Under the pieces are notes generated by a model that did no database searches, was not told where the DNA came from, and was given only the letters and a program-made list of their open reading frames with translations. The position numbers and the translations under genes were made by a program. This document shows positions 9,039 through 17,923 of a stretch of 62,821 nt of DNA, piece after piece (positions within the stretch are counted from its first letter, which is position 1; each line of letters starts with the position of its first letter). This DNA comes from Prochlorococcus sp. HOT208_60m_808M21. GTDB lineage: Bacteria; Cyanobacteriota; Cyanobacteriia; PCC-6307; Cyanobiaceae. The stretch lies in the NCBI GenBank assembly GCA_002026005.1, contig MWOX01000124.1:1-62821 (forward strand), written 5' to 3'.

Positions 9039-9483
9039 TTATTACAATTGATCTATTAATACTTAATAATATAATGAAAAGGCGAATTTGGAAGCATTTA
9101 ATTTGAATTACATTTCCCAAATTATTTTATTAATCAAATTCTCAATATAAGAAATTCATATTCAATTATTAAAATTAAAGTACAAATGTTAGTGGTAAAG
9201 TTTATAAGATTACATCTTTTAGATCTCCTGAAATCACATTTTCACAATTATTTATTACTAAGAAATTTCGATTTTTTTTATATGTTTTTTAATAAAGTTA
9301 CAAGAAGAATATTTGAATAATTTGAAGGTTGAATATTAATTATTCCAAAAAAAAAAATTCGAATAGAATAATATAATTTTTTTTTAATTTAATCTTAAAG
9401 CTTCATCAAGAAAATCAAAAGCAAGATTAGAAAAGATTCAAATAATATATAAATAATATAAAAATCATTTAAGATAGTTAAGT
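9039..9483. other. 445-bp gene-free stretch upstream of rfbF
   Basis: This is the longest gene-free stretch in the window. It lies between the end of the GT32 gene and the start of rfbF, both on the minus strand. It is extremely AT-rich and shows no convincing reading frame. An A-tract of about 11 bases near 9347-9357 and a T-tract near 9377-9385 could pair weakly in the transcript and help end GT32 transcription. A TATATT-like -10 box for rfbF lies close to its start on the minus strand. No tRNA, repeat array or gene remnant was recognised. Confidence 0.4.
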
Positions 9484-10416
9484 TTACTTTCTGATAAGAT
9501 GACCCCTCGGTCTATTCACTTTTGTGTTTAAGGTTTTACTCCTAATTTTAAGTTTTTGAAAAATTACTTTCCGAAAGGAATTCAAAGAATTTATCAGTTT
9601 TTTAATAATACGTTCAATAATTCCACCTTTGATCCAGCTCATTTCCCAATGATGAATTCCAATAGTTTCAGGATTTATAAATTCATATGGATCCTGATTT
9701 AAATTGAGTAGAAAATTTGGTAGTGGATAAAAATAATTGGAAGGTAATATTAAACAATTTTTTTTGGCGTTTTGATTCAATGAAAAGTATTGTTTTGTTA
9801 GATTAATCGCACCAGAGGATTTAATAATATCAATAGGATTATTAAAATCATTTAATAACTTTATACTGTTAATCATATTTTTAATTATCTTCGAATCTTT
9901 TTTTGACATCATCATTGCATTATTAATTTGAGGCTCTTCTGAAAAAACAATGCAAGAAATAAAATCAAAATCTAAGAAATTGTCAGGAATAGGGCTAAGG
10001 CACTCAAAATCCGTATCAATATATAGGCCACCGAATTTACTTAGGATCTCATATCTTGCAAGATCACTTTTGTATCCATAATTCGTGCTGCTTTCATATA
10101 AGCCTCTGTTCTTTAAGGTTAGTTTCTTTAAGTCAATTTCAGTCCAGAGTTTGTATTTCCACGTAGGATTAAGTTCTTGCCAAGTTTTTGCCCAAATCGA
10201 ATATTTTTTTGGAAGTTTTCTTGGCCCTATCCAGATTTGATGAATTATTTTCGGTATTTTATTTATTCTTTTTTTATTTAAATTCTTTTTTTTGGTAAAA
10301 GAGTCATAATTTTCAGATAGTTCTTCCCAATTTTCTAGTTTGTTTATATTTCTAATAAAATCCCAGTGAAACCTTGATTTCTGGGCAAATTCACTTAAAA
10401 AAAAATTAAATTTCAT
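9484..10416 (-). CDS. Glycosyltransferase family 32 (OCH1/capsule type)
   Basis: A 310-residue protein with the GT32 hallmarks: IPKIIHQIWIGPRKLP, then WTEIDL, then the DXD-containing segment GLYIDTDFE with D134 and D136 as metal ligands. The family transfers sugars such as mannose, galactose or glucosamine from nucleotide sugars; in bacteria it occurs in capsule and LPS clusters. Donor specificity is not readable. A basic, tryptophan-containing C-terminal tail could favour membrane association. It is a single gene between the DUF268 gene (divergent) and rfbF. A second GT32-like protein lies at 60846-61697. Confidence 0.82.
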   Translation of the reverse strand: MKFNFFLSEFAQKSRFHWDFIRNINKLENWEELSENYDSFTKKKNLNKKRINKIPKIIHQIWIGPRKLPKKYSIWAKTWQELNPTWKYKLWTEIDLKKLTLKNRGLYESSTNYGYKSDLARYEILSKFGGLYIDTDFECLSPIPDNFLDFDFISCIVFSEEPQINNAMMMSKKDSKIIKNMINSIKLLNDFNNPIDIIKSSGAINLTKQYFSLNQNAKKNCLILPSNYFYPLPNFLLNLNQDPYEFINPETIGIHHWEMSWIKGGIIERIIKKLINSLNSFRKVIFQKLKIRSKTLNTKVNRPRGHLIRK

Positions 10417-10532
10417 TATTTAATAGTTAATTATTTTTAAAATTAAATATTTATCTTTAATTTATATATCACCTATTATAAATTGAAAGATCTTATAATT
10501 CTAATTAATTTACTTAATAATATTTAAATTTT

Positions 10533-10556
10533 GAAAATATAAATTTTTATATTTTC
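10533..10556. repeat. Perfect 24-bp inverted repeat just before a start codon
   Basis: GAAAATATAAA, two T bases and TTTATATTTTC form a perfect 11-bp inverted repeat that ends 8 bp before the ATG at 10565. It occupies the space where a ribosome-binding site would lie, and no Shine-Dalgarno sequence is visible there. It could be an operator or an RNA hairpin affecting translation, or chance in AT-rich DNA. Confidence 0.45.
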
Positions 10557-10564
10557 TTGAAAAA

Positions 10565-11353
10565 ATGATTAAAAAATTTTTTTTATTAGTGCAAAAATCT
10601 TTTAAGTACCTTGCCAGATTATTAATATCATTTGGTTTCAGGCAAAATTTAATAAATAGTCTAATAAATTTACCTAGATATTTTAGGGATAAAAAATCGT
10701 GGCTTAAGCAGGGAGGCAAAATAAATAAAGAGTTTTTAATGCTTAATGATTTTTTTTCTGAATCAGGAGTATGCTCTGGAGAATATTTTCATCAAGATCT
10801 TCTTGTCGCAAAATTAATACATCAAAACAAACCTAAGAAACATATCGATGTAGGTTCAAGAATTGATGGTTTTGTCGCCCATGTAGCAAGTTTTAGAGAG
10901 ATTGAAGTGATTGATATAAGAGCTCTTAGTATGAAAAACCATGAAAATATTAAATTTCTGAAGTTTGATATTACAGAGAAATTTCAATTCCCGAAAACAG
11001 ATTCTTTATCTTGTTTGCATGCTATTGAACATTTTGGTTTAGGAAGATATGGCGATCGAATCAATACTTTAGGGTACCTTTTGGCTTTAGATAATCTTAT
11101 TTCAATGCTTGAAAAAGACGGTGTTTTTTATATAAGCTTTCCTATAGGGAGAGCAAATGAGGTGCATTTTAATAGTCAAAGAGTTTTTAATCCTAATTAT
11201 TTTTTGAATTTAAAAGTAGTAAAAAAAAATCTAAATCTTATAAGGTTTGATTATGTAAATCAAAAAGGAGATTTAAATTGTCAAAAGAATATCTTAGATT
11301 TTTTAGATAATGAGAAATATGGATGTGGAATCTTTACATTCAAGAAAGTTTGA
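10565..11353 (+). CDS. DUF268 family protein, methyltransferase-like fold
   Basis: A 262-residue protein. The conserved DUF268 stretches are visible: a DVGSRIDGFVAHVASF motif resembling SAM-binding motif I of class I methyltransferases, followed by DIRAL, and LHAIEHFGLGRYGD, the family's most conserved segment. DUF268 proteins are found in surface-polysaccharide and glycosylation clusters; no enzymatic activity is established to my knowledge. The N-terminal 60 residues are basic and hydrophobic and may lie on the membrane. It stands alone on the plus strand, between genes transcribed the other way, so it has its own promoter, probably in 10417-10564. Confidence 0.75.
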   Translation: MIKKFFLLVQKSFKYLARLLISFGFRQNLINSLINLPRYFRDKKSWLKQGGKINKEFLMLNDFFSESGVCSGEYFHQDLLVAKLIHQNKPKKHIDVGSRIDGFVAHVASFREIEVIDIRALSMKNHENIKFLKFDITEKFQFPKTDSLSCLHAIEHFGLGRYGDRINTLGYLLALDNLISMLEKDGVFYISFPIGRANEVHFNSQRVFNPNYFLNLKVVKKNLNLIRFDYVNQKGDLNCQKNILDFLDNEKYGCGIFTFKKV

Positions 11354-11452
11354 ATTTTTTAAGGATTCATCAAATTCTATTTTTTTTAAAACCCCCTATT
11401 TTGATTAGATTTGGGTTAGTACTTTGAAAGAGAATAGATAAAAAATTTTGAG

Positions 11453-13237
11453 TTATTTTCTTAAAAGAATCTTATCTTCTATAACTAACGCATCCATCTT
11501 AGTTCTTGCAAAACAATCAAAAGCTTCATCTATTGTGCTGACAATTGGTTCATTTTCATTAAAAGATGTATTTAAAATCATTGGAACTTTTGTTAGTTCA
11601 AAAAAAGTTTTAATCAATCTGTAATACCTTCCATTCTCTTCTTTCGTAACAGTTTGTAGTCTTCCTGTTCCATCAACATGACATACTGCAGGAATAAGCT
11701 TTCTTTTGTCAATTTTTATTGGGTAGACCTTCATCATAAAGGGAACATTATTATCAGATTGATAACTCATTTCGAACCAATCTTTTACTTCCTCTTTAAG
11801 TACAGAAGGAGCAAATGGTCTGAAAGATTCTCGTTTTTTTATTTTTTTATTAAGTATTTCCTGCATATTACTGTTCCTAGGATCCGATATTATTGATCTA
11901 TGACCTAACGCCCTTGGCCCCCATTCCATTCTTCCCTGAAACCAACCAATAACATTACCTTTTGTAAGCAATTCAGAAATAAAAAACAGTAAATCCTTTT
12001 CAGTGGGAATTAATTTATCTCCTATTGAAAATATTTCGATATTAAAATTTTTATTATTTTTCAATTCTTTTGAAACTCTTGTATTTATAAACTCTTCTAC
12101 TTGATTATTTTTATAAGAATGACCCAAATAAGATGACCTTAAAGGGGAGCATCTTTCTTTACTAATATTATGCCAAAGCTCAAGCGCACTTCCAATAGCT
12201 CCTCCAGCATCGCCCGCCGCAGGTTGCACAAATATATTTTTAAATGGTGTCCTTTGACTTATCTTCCCATTTGCTACTGAATTAGCACCACATCCGCCTG
12301 CAATACAGAGATTTTCACTTCCATGTAATTTATAAGTGTGATTCAATAAATTGAAAAAAGACTCTTCATACATAAATTGAGCCGAACTAGCTATGTCTTT
12401 ATGTTTTTGAGTTAGTTGCTCATTCTTTTTTCTTGGCATACCAAAGAGTTTAAAAAAATGATTACTATAGTGATTCCCTAAAATAGGAGCACCTTTATCC
12501 CATTTGATTGGTATAAATTCTTTTGTATGGAGAAAATAATTCAAATTTAATATAAATTTCCCATTAGATAATAATTTCACTAATTCTCTCATTTCATTCA
12601 TGTATTTTGGCTTTCCATAGGGTGCTAGACCCATTACTTTATATTCATCTCCATAGTTCGGAAAACCTAAAAATTGCGTAATAGCTGTGTAAAAAATACC
12701 CAATGAATGAGGGAAAAATATTTTATCATTGATTTTAAGACTTTGGCCCTCTCCTAACCCCCAGGCTGTACTAGCAAAGTCGCCAAATCCATCAACTGAA
12801 ACAACCGTGGATTTATCAAAAGGTGATAAATAATATGCTGAAGCCAAATGAGATAAATGATGATCAATAAAGACAAACTTTGCTTTTATTTGAGAATCTG
12901 GAAAATTTTTATGAAAGGTATTTTTTATAGAAGATCTTTTTTGTTTATTTTTAAATTTCTCAATTAAAAATTTAGAGTTTATTTTGCTAGATAATGTATA
13001 AAAAAGTTTTCTATATAAGTGCTTTTGGGGATCTGAATTTATAGTGATGTAGTTAATTTTATCTATTGAAATCCCAGCATCTCTCATGCACCATTTTATC
13101 GACTCTAGAGGAAATCCAGTGCAATGTTTTATCCTTCTTATTCTTTCTTCTTCGCAAGCATTTAATACTTTTCCATCTCTAATCAAAGATGCTGATGCAT
13201 CAGCATGATATGCATTTATTCCCAATATATAAGTCAT
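11453..13237 (-). CDS. Carbamoyltransferase, NodU/CmcH/TobZ family
   Basis: A 594-residue protein with the standard two-domain build. The N-terminal Kae1-like ASKHA domain begins YILGINAYHADASASLI and includes EEERIRRIKH, HHLSHLASAY (metal-binding histidines) and VDGFGD. The C-terminal domain carries GWFQGRMEWGPRALGHRS. The family makes carbamoyl-AMP from carbamoyl phosphate and ATP and transfers the carbamoyl group to a hydroxyl, usually of a sugar. It probably carbamoylates a residue of the surface glycan or its nucleotide-sugar precursor. Length and motifs look intact. It follows the GT4 gene by 8 bp, so the two are co-transcribed. Confidence 0.92.
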   Translation of the reverse strand: MTYILGINAYHADASASLIRDGKVLNACEEERIRRIKHCTGFPLESIKWCMRDAGISIDKINYITINSDPQKHLYRKLFYTLSSKINSKFLIEKFKNKQKRSSIKNTFHKNFPDSQIKAKFVFIDHHLSHLASAYYLSPFDKSTVVSVDGFGDFASTAWGLGEGQSLKINDKIFFPHSLGIFYTAITQFLGFPNYGDEYKVMGLAPYGKPKYMNEMRELVKLLSNGKFILNLNYFLHTKEFIPIKWDKGAPILGNHYSNHFFKLFGMPRKKNEQLTQKHKDIASSAQFMYEESFFNLLNHTYKLHGSENLCIAGGCGANSVANGKISQRTPFKNIFVQPAAGDAGGAIGSALELWHNISKERCSPLRSSYLGHSYKNNQVEEFINTRVSKELKNNKNFNIEIFSIGDKLIPTEKDLLFFISELLTKGNVIGWFQGRMEWGPRALGHRSIISDPRNSNMQEILNKKIKKRESFRPFAPSVLKEEVKDWFEMSYQSDNNVPFMMKVYPIKIDKRKLIPAVCHVDGTGRLQTVTKEENGRYYRLIKTFFELTKVPMILNTSFNENEPIVSTIDEAFDCFARTKMDALVIEDKILLRK

Positions 13238-13245
13238 TTAGAAAA

Positions 13246-14328
13246 TTAGAAAATAAAATCAGGTTTCTCAGAATTGCCTAAAACCCAATTGTATAATTTG
13301 TTGATTTTACTAGAAACCATTGGTAAAGAAAAGTTATTTGAAACATATTTATAGTTATTTTCACCTATTTCATCTAAATCTTTTTGATCAAATTTGTTTA
13401 AATCTGATAATGCTTTTAGGATACTTTGAATATTAGGCTCTAAATTTAATGAACTATTTTGTTTGAATATTTCAGATAGATTACATTGCCGGCTTAATAA
13501 GCATGGTAATTTAAAAGTCATCGCCTCTACTGCAGCCATTGGCAATCCCTCTGAAAATGATGGAAGAATAAAAGCATCAGAATTATAGAAAACCACATCT
13601 TTTGTTATTCCAGATATTTTTCCGTATACTTTTACAAACTTAATCTTCTCTTCTTTTATTCTTTTCAGGAGATATTTTTTATCTCCAAATCCAACAAAAA
13701 CTAATCGCCAATTTGTAGATTTATTCAAATCAGAAAAGATTTTCCAAGCACTTAATAACTCCTCTATTCCTTTTTTCTTGTGAAATCTTCCTAAAAATAA
13801 TAATATTCTTTCTGATTTATTAAATGTTCTCCTCCAAATAGGTTTTAGGTTTTTTATTTTTTTTAAATTAGGAAAATTAACGGAGTTTGGGATTACCGCA
13901 ACTTTTAGCTCAGGAAATAATGATTTTATTTCCATTGCTTCGTTTTCACACAAAGCATGAATACATTTTGCATTATAAAAAGCTTTTTTTTCCCAACAAT
14001 TTAAAGCAAGTTTCTTTTTGAATTTTGATTGTGATAAAGCCCACTTATCGACCATTCCATGCGGAGTAATGATAAATGGTTTCAAACTTTTAGAAAAAAA
14101 TGCTGCTAATCTGTTTTGACTTCTCCATAAGCCATGAATATGTGTTAAGTCGTGATTACTTTTTTTTATTTTTTTTAATAATGTAAAATCCCTTAAAATT
14201 TTTGGTGTTGTATTATTACAGAACCATTTATTTGAAATATTATAGTTATTTTTCAATAATTGTTTAATAGAAATACTGATTCCTCCATCTTGTATATTTT
14301 TAGAATAGGAAAGATGAAGTATTTTCAT
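13246..14328 (-). CDS. Glycosyltransferase family 4
   Basis: A 360-residue GT-B glycosyltransferase. The N-terminal domain has the acceptor-side glycine loop NIQDGGISISI, and HGMVDKWALSQSKFKK marks the inter-domain region. The C-terminal donor domain has RILLFLGRFHKKKGIEELLSAW and the EX7E-type motif in FSEGLPMAAVEAM. It is expected to be a retaining transferase on the inner face of the membrane; the sugar donor is unknown. It is the first gene of a minus-strand pair with the carbamoyltransferase gene and diverges from rfbH. Confidence 0.85.
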   Translation of the reverse strand: MKILHLSYSKNIQDGGISISIKQLLKNNYNISNKWFCNNTTPKILRDFTLLKKIKKSNHDLTHIHGLWRSQNRLAAFFSKSLKPFIITPHGMVDKWALSQSKFKKKLALNCWEKKAFYNAKCIHALCENEAMEIKSLFPELKVAVIPNSVNFPNLKKIKNLKPIWRRTFNKSERILLFLGRFHKKKGIEELLSAWKIFSDLNKSTNWRLVFVGFGDKKYLLKRIKEEKIKFVKVYGKISGITKDVVFYNSDAFILPSFSEGLPMAAVEAMTFKLPCLLSRQCNLSEIFKQNSSLNLEPNIQSILKALSDLNKFDQKDLDEIGENNYKYVSNNFSLPMVSSKINKLYNWVLGNSEKPDFIF

Positions 14329-14520
14329 AATTTTTGTTATTTAAAAATAATTAAAGTTTTTCAATTTAAAGAACCATTAAAAATATTCTTTTCAATTTAA
14401 TTTTATATTATTACGAGTAGAAAAAAATTTGGTAGAAAAACGATAAAATTTCTCTAAGAATTTTATTTTTAAATCAAATAGATATTTTTTCTCAAATTTG
14501 ATCTTACAAAAATTATTTAA

Positions 14521-14550
14521 TTGAATATTTATCCTTTGATTAGTTATTAT
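14521..14550 (+). promoter_or_regulatory. Possible promoter of rfbH
   Basis: TTGAAT at 14521-14526 and TATTAT at 14545-14550 are separated by 18 bp and resemble -35 and -10 boxes. They end 21 bp before the rfbH ATG, in the 243-bp gap between divergent genes. Such boxes are common by chance in AT-rich DNA. Confidence 0.3.
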
Positions 14551-14571
14551 AAAATCAATTGTTAAATTTAC

Positions 14572-16017
14572 ATGAAAGATGCTTCATTAGAAAAAGAAAA
14601 AAATATTTTTATAGATAAAGAATCAATTTTGGCTACTGTTAGTAAATATTTCAAGCAAAATCATAGTAAATATGCAAGAAAGGATTTTGATGATCCTTCA
14701 GATTTTATTCCAGGTGTAACTACAGTTCCATATGCTGGAAGAGTTTTTGATGAAGAGGAAATGTTGCAATCAACTTCTTCGCTTTTAGATTTTTGGCTTA
14801 CTTTAGGAGAATATGGAAATTCTTTTGAAAAAGAATTTGCTAAATTCTTAGGGGTTAAAAATTGTATTCTCACAAATTCAGGTTCATCAGCAAATTTGCT
14901 AGCTATATCAGCTCTAACAAGTCATAAATTAGGAGATAGGAGATTAAAAAAAGGGGACGAAGTTATCACTGCGGCGGCAGGATTTCCCACAACAGTCGCT
15001 CCGATAATACAAAATGGATTAATACCAGTTTTCGCAGATAACGATCCAGTAACTTTAAATATAAAAATTGAGGATTTATCATCTTTAATATCTGAGAAAA
15101 CTAAGGCAATCTTTATCGCTCATACATTGGGAAATCCTTTTGATTTATATTCGATAAAAAGTTTTTGTAATGAAAATAATTTATGGTTGATTGAAGACAA
15201 CTGTGATGCGCTTGGATCTACTTACAATGATTTCGCAACTGGGACATTTGGCGATTTATCTACTCAAAGTTTCTATCCTCCCCATCATTTAACTTTGGGA
15301 GAGGGAGGTATGATAAATATTCCTAGAACTAGAAAATTAAAAACTATTGTTGAAAGTTTTAGAGACTGGGGGAGAGATTGCTGGTGCCCAAGTGGAAAAG
15401 ATAATACATGTGAAAAAAGATATGGATTTCAATTAGGTCAATTACCAAAAGGCTATGATCATAAATATACATATTCTCATTGGGGTTATAATATAAAGCC
15501 TCTTGATTTGCAAGCTGCAATAGGTTTGGCACAACTTAAAAAGATAAATACTTTTATTAATGATAGAAAAAGAAACTGGACATATTTAAGAAGTGGACTT
15601 GATAAATTAAGTACAGAACTATATTTTTCTTTACCAACTCATGCAACCTCATGGGAGCCTGAAAAAGGATTTAGTTGGGATACTTCTGGGAATAAAACTG
15701 AATCCTCTTGGTTTGGATTTATGATAGGTATTAAACCAGAATCAAAAATAAATAAGCAGCATTTCGCAAACTTTCTAGATACACATAAAATAAATAATAG
15801 AATGCTATTTGGAGGGAATTTGCTTAGACAGCCAGTAGCTTTACAACAAGAAAAAGATTATCCTGGTTCTATGAGGAGAAAAGAGAATAATGATTATTCT
15901 GGTTCAGATCAAATTATGAATTCATCATTATTTATTGGAACATTTCCAGGTTTGAGAAGAGTTCATTTAGATTATATAATTAATACTATAGAAAATTATG
16001 TATCTGAATATTCCTAG
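14572..16017 (+). CDS. rfbH: CDP-6-deoxy-L-threo-D-glycero-4-hexulose 3-dehydrase (E1)
   Basis: A 481-residue protein of the aspartate-aminotransferase fold, RfbH/AscC group. The usual PLP-anchoring lysine is replaced by histidine in FYPPHHLTLGEGG (H238/H239), the hallmark of this PMP-dependent dehydrase. C270-X-C272-X7-C280 matches the spacing of the [2Fe-2S] ligands in the Yersinia E1 enzyme. It catalyses C3 deoxygenation of CDP-4-keto-6-deoxyglucose, and so acts directly after RfbG. It needs an E3 ferredoxin-type reductase (RfbI/AscD), and none is visible in the window. It is isolated on the plus strand, 5.5 kb from rfbF/rfbG. Confidence 0.93.
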   Translation: MKDASLEKEKNIFIDKESILATVSKYFKQNHSKYARKDFDDPSDFIPGVTTVPYAGRVFDEEEMLQSTSSLLDFWLTLGEYGNSFEKEFAKFLGVKNCILTNSGSSANLLAISALTSHKLGDRRLKKGDEVITAAAGFPTTVAPIIQNGLIPVFADNDPVTLNIKIEDLSSLISEKTKAIFIAHTLGNPFDLYSIKSFCNENNLWLIEDNCDALGSTYNDFATGTFGDLSTQSFYPPHHLTLGEGGMINIPRTRKLKTIVESFRDWGRDCWCPSGKDNTCEKRYGFQLGQLPKGYDHKYTYSHWGYNIKPLDLQAAIGLAQLKKINTFINDRKRNWTYLRSGLDKLSTELYFSLPTHATSWEPEKGFSWDTSGNKTESSWFGFMIGIKPESKINKQHFANFLDTHKINNRMLFGGNLLRQPVALQQEKDYPGSMRRKENNDYSGSDQIMNSSLFIGTFPGLRRVHLDYIINTIENYVSEYS

Positions 16018-16041
16018 ATGAATAAAAAAATTTTATTAAAT

Positions 16042-16968
16042 TTACTTTTCTAAAAAATATTTAATATTTATCTTTTTTAAAAGCTTATGTTTACCATAAT
16101 ATTTTTTGTATTTTGCAAAAATGAAAAACTTTGAAATAGCATATCCTATCCTCCAAGTTATGATGTTTTTATAAATAAAAAATTTATATAAATCCTTAAG
16201 CAAAAAAAGAAATTTATTTTCACTATTAAAAAACTTAATTTTAACTTCAGAACCAGAAATTACTGTTTTATTATTTTTCCATAAATTAATATATGCCTCT
16301 TGGGTAATATCAATTCTATTTGTTTGTGCAGTTTTTCTTGTAGCTACTAATATTTGTAATTCTTTTGATTTGAAACCTGTCAAATTTATTCTCTTGCCTT
16401 GCTTAGGCTTTAAGACTTTATAAATATTTCTCCAATTATGAATTTCAACTAGATAAATTTCAGTTAATTCAAAGCCATTTTTTAGATTATAAATTTCGAA
16501 GAATAGTTCAGGAGAAAACTGCCAAAAACCATGTCCGTTTTGATTGTTAGAAGGAAGTACATGAATTATTCTCCCTCCTATTTTAGATAGATTTATAAGA
16601 TTAAGTATTGCTTGAGGAATATTATATAAATGTTCTAAGGTGCCTATATCAAAAATCGTATTATAAGATTCTTTGATATCTAAATTAGGGTTAAGTGGAT
16701 TATTAAGATTTTGTTGATAGGTAGAATTTTCATAAATAGAAAAATCTATAGAATCGACTTTTGTAGCTTTAAATTCTTTTTTTAAAAGATTTTCACAATA
16801 CTCATCATTTTTATATTCATTAATTTTGTTGATATCAAATTGCATAATATCTCTAAAATTTAATAAATTTGGATTTAATGATTGCCGCCCTAAGGTTAGT
16901 GTATTTCCAAAATTATGCTTATTATATAAATACTTCATAAATAAAAGCGAATCATTTGTTAATCCCAT
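16042..16968 (-). CDS. SAM-dependent methyltransferase-like protein
   Basis: A 308-residue protein. Its middle contains YNTIFDIGTLEHLYNIPQA, resembling the motif around post-I/IV of class I methyltransferases, and later GGRIIHVLPSNNQNGHG, typical of the strand after the acceptor site. The classical glycine-rich SAM motif I is weak, with only TLGRQ near the start, so activity is uncertain. It is the last gene of the long minus-strand run that begins at 31501; the next upstream gene is 5 bp away. It may methylate a glycan residue or be a glycan-associated protein of unknown function. It faces rfbH tail to tail with a 24-bp gap. Confidence 0.55.
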   Translation of the reverse strand: MGLTNDSLLFMKYLYNKHNFGNTLTLGRQSLNPNLLNFRDIMQFDINKINEYKNDEYCENLLKKEFKATKVDSIDFSIYENSTYQQNLNNPLNPNLDIKESYNTIFDIGTLEHLYNIPQAILNLINLSKIGGRIIHVLPSNNQNGHGFWQFSPELFFEIYNLKNGFELTEIYLVEIHNWRNIYKVLKPKQGKRINLTGFKSKELQILVATRKTAQTNRIDITQEAYINLWKNNKTVISGSEVKIKFFNSENKFLFLLKDLYKFFIYKNIITWRIGYAISKFFIFAKYKKYYGKHKLLKKINIKYFLEK

Positions 16969-16973
16969 GAAAC

Positions 16974-17909
16974 TTACCCAAAAAATAATCTTTTCTTAAA
17001 TTTATTTATGAAAAATCTAATGAATATTATTAAGAAAGAATGATATGCCATTACTACTTCAAAAAAAGGTTGTTTGATTTGGTAGGGATATTTTTTCTTT
17101 ATTAAAAAAAAATATATTTCTTTTAAAATAGCTTTTGGTAATGATCTTATAGCATAAAAAGGAATTTTAAATAGATAAAAAGATAATTTATCCACCGATA
17201 AACTTTTTAAAGCTAATACATAAACTCTCATCAAGTCAAAACTATTAAGTCTATCTTGAAGTAAGCTCCAACCCCTTGGACTATTATCTGGATAGAGTGT
17301 AGGTTCAGTAAAATATGCAGAACTAGAATTAAATAGTGAATTAAGATAAGGTAAAACATGAGGATACTCAGTTCTAAAATCACTTAGTTGAAAAAGTTGG
17401 GTTTTTAAAAAATTATTATCAAAGATTACGTTTCCTATAAAGGTTGGTGTTAATGGCATAAAGAATTTTTCGAAATTTTTAATATTTAGCTCTATTAATT
17501 TTTGACCCACAAAAGAAGGAGATAATTCAAATGATGTTGATGTATTATCAGATATATATGTCATTTTAGTTTTCTTTTGTTCCTTCAAAACTAATAGTAA
17601 TTTCTCAATATTTTTATAAATTAGCCTATCTGTATCTCCAATAACTATTAAAAATTTTTGAGTGGCTAGTTTAACAGCAGAATAGTAACTTTCTTGGAAT
17701 ACTGTTTTTGATTGTGTATTTGAGAATTGTTTTTTTACTTCATGATTGAAATCTTTAAAAATTTCATCAAAGTTGGTTTTAAGACCGTTTATATGTATGC
17801 AGATTTCGATTTCTTTTATTATGGAAAAATCTTTTAGCTGCTTATTAATAAAAAATAGGCTCTGTCTTGCTTTCTGAATGGATATTGATGGTATACATAT
17901 AGATAACAT
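16974..17909 (-). CDS. GT2-like glycosyltransferase, stand-alone paralogue of a fusion protein's N-terminus
   Basis: A 311-residue protein starting MLSICIPSISI, a GT-A-like first strand, with KFLIVIGDTDRLIYKN where GT2 enzymes carry their DXD motif. Residues about 115-260 align with the N-terminal half of the 736-residue protein at 21021-23231: IGNVIFDNNFLK matches GNIIFNRNFLK, and SFDLMRVYVLALKSLSVDKL matches SLDLMRVFSKTINNLSINKL. The C-terminal end is hydrophobic and basic (HSFLIIFIRFFINKFKK) and may anchor it to the membrane. Sugar donor unknown. The two proteins seem to form a private family of this locus; GT2 membership is moderately certain. Confidence 0.65.
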   Translation of the reverse strand: MLSICIPSISIQKARQSLFFINKQLKDFSIIKEIEICIHINGLKTNFDEIFKDFNHEVKKQFSNTQSKTVFQESYYSAVKLATQKFLIVIGDTDRLIYKNIEKLLLVLKEQKKTKMTYISDNTSTSFELSPSFVGQKLIELNIKNFEKFFMPLTPTFIGNVIFDNNFLKTQLFQLSDFRTEYPHVLPYLNSLFNSSSAYFTEPTLYPDNSPRGWSLLQDRLNSFDLMRVYVLALKSLSVDKLSFYLFKIPFYAIRSLPKAILKEIYFFLIKKKYPYQIKQPFFEVVMAYHSFLIIFIRFFINKFKKRLFFG

Positions 17910-17923
17910 GATTATATTTTAAG

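Noticed and set aside
9039-9483. A decayed gene or mobile element in the longest gap
   Set aside because: No recognisable protein motif, inverted terminal repeat or direct repeat was found; only A- and T-tracts.
10510-10719. Minus-strand frame over the DUF268 gene start
   Set aside because: It lies opposite the start of a gene with recognised family motifs and shows no motifs of its own.
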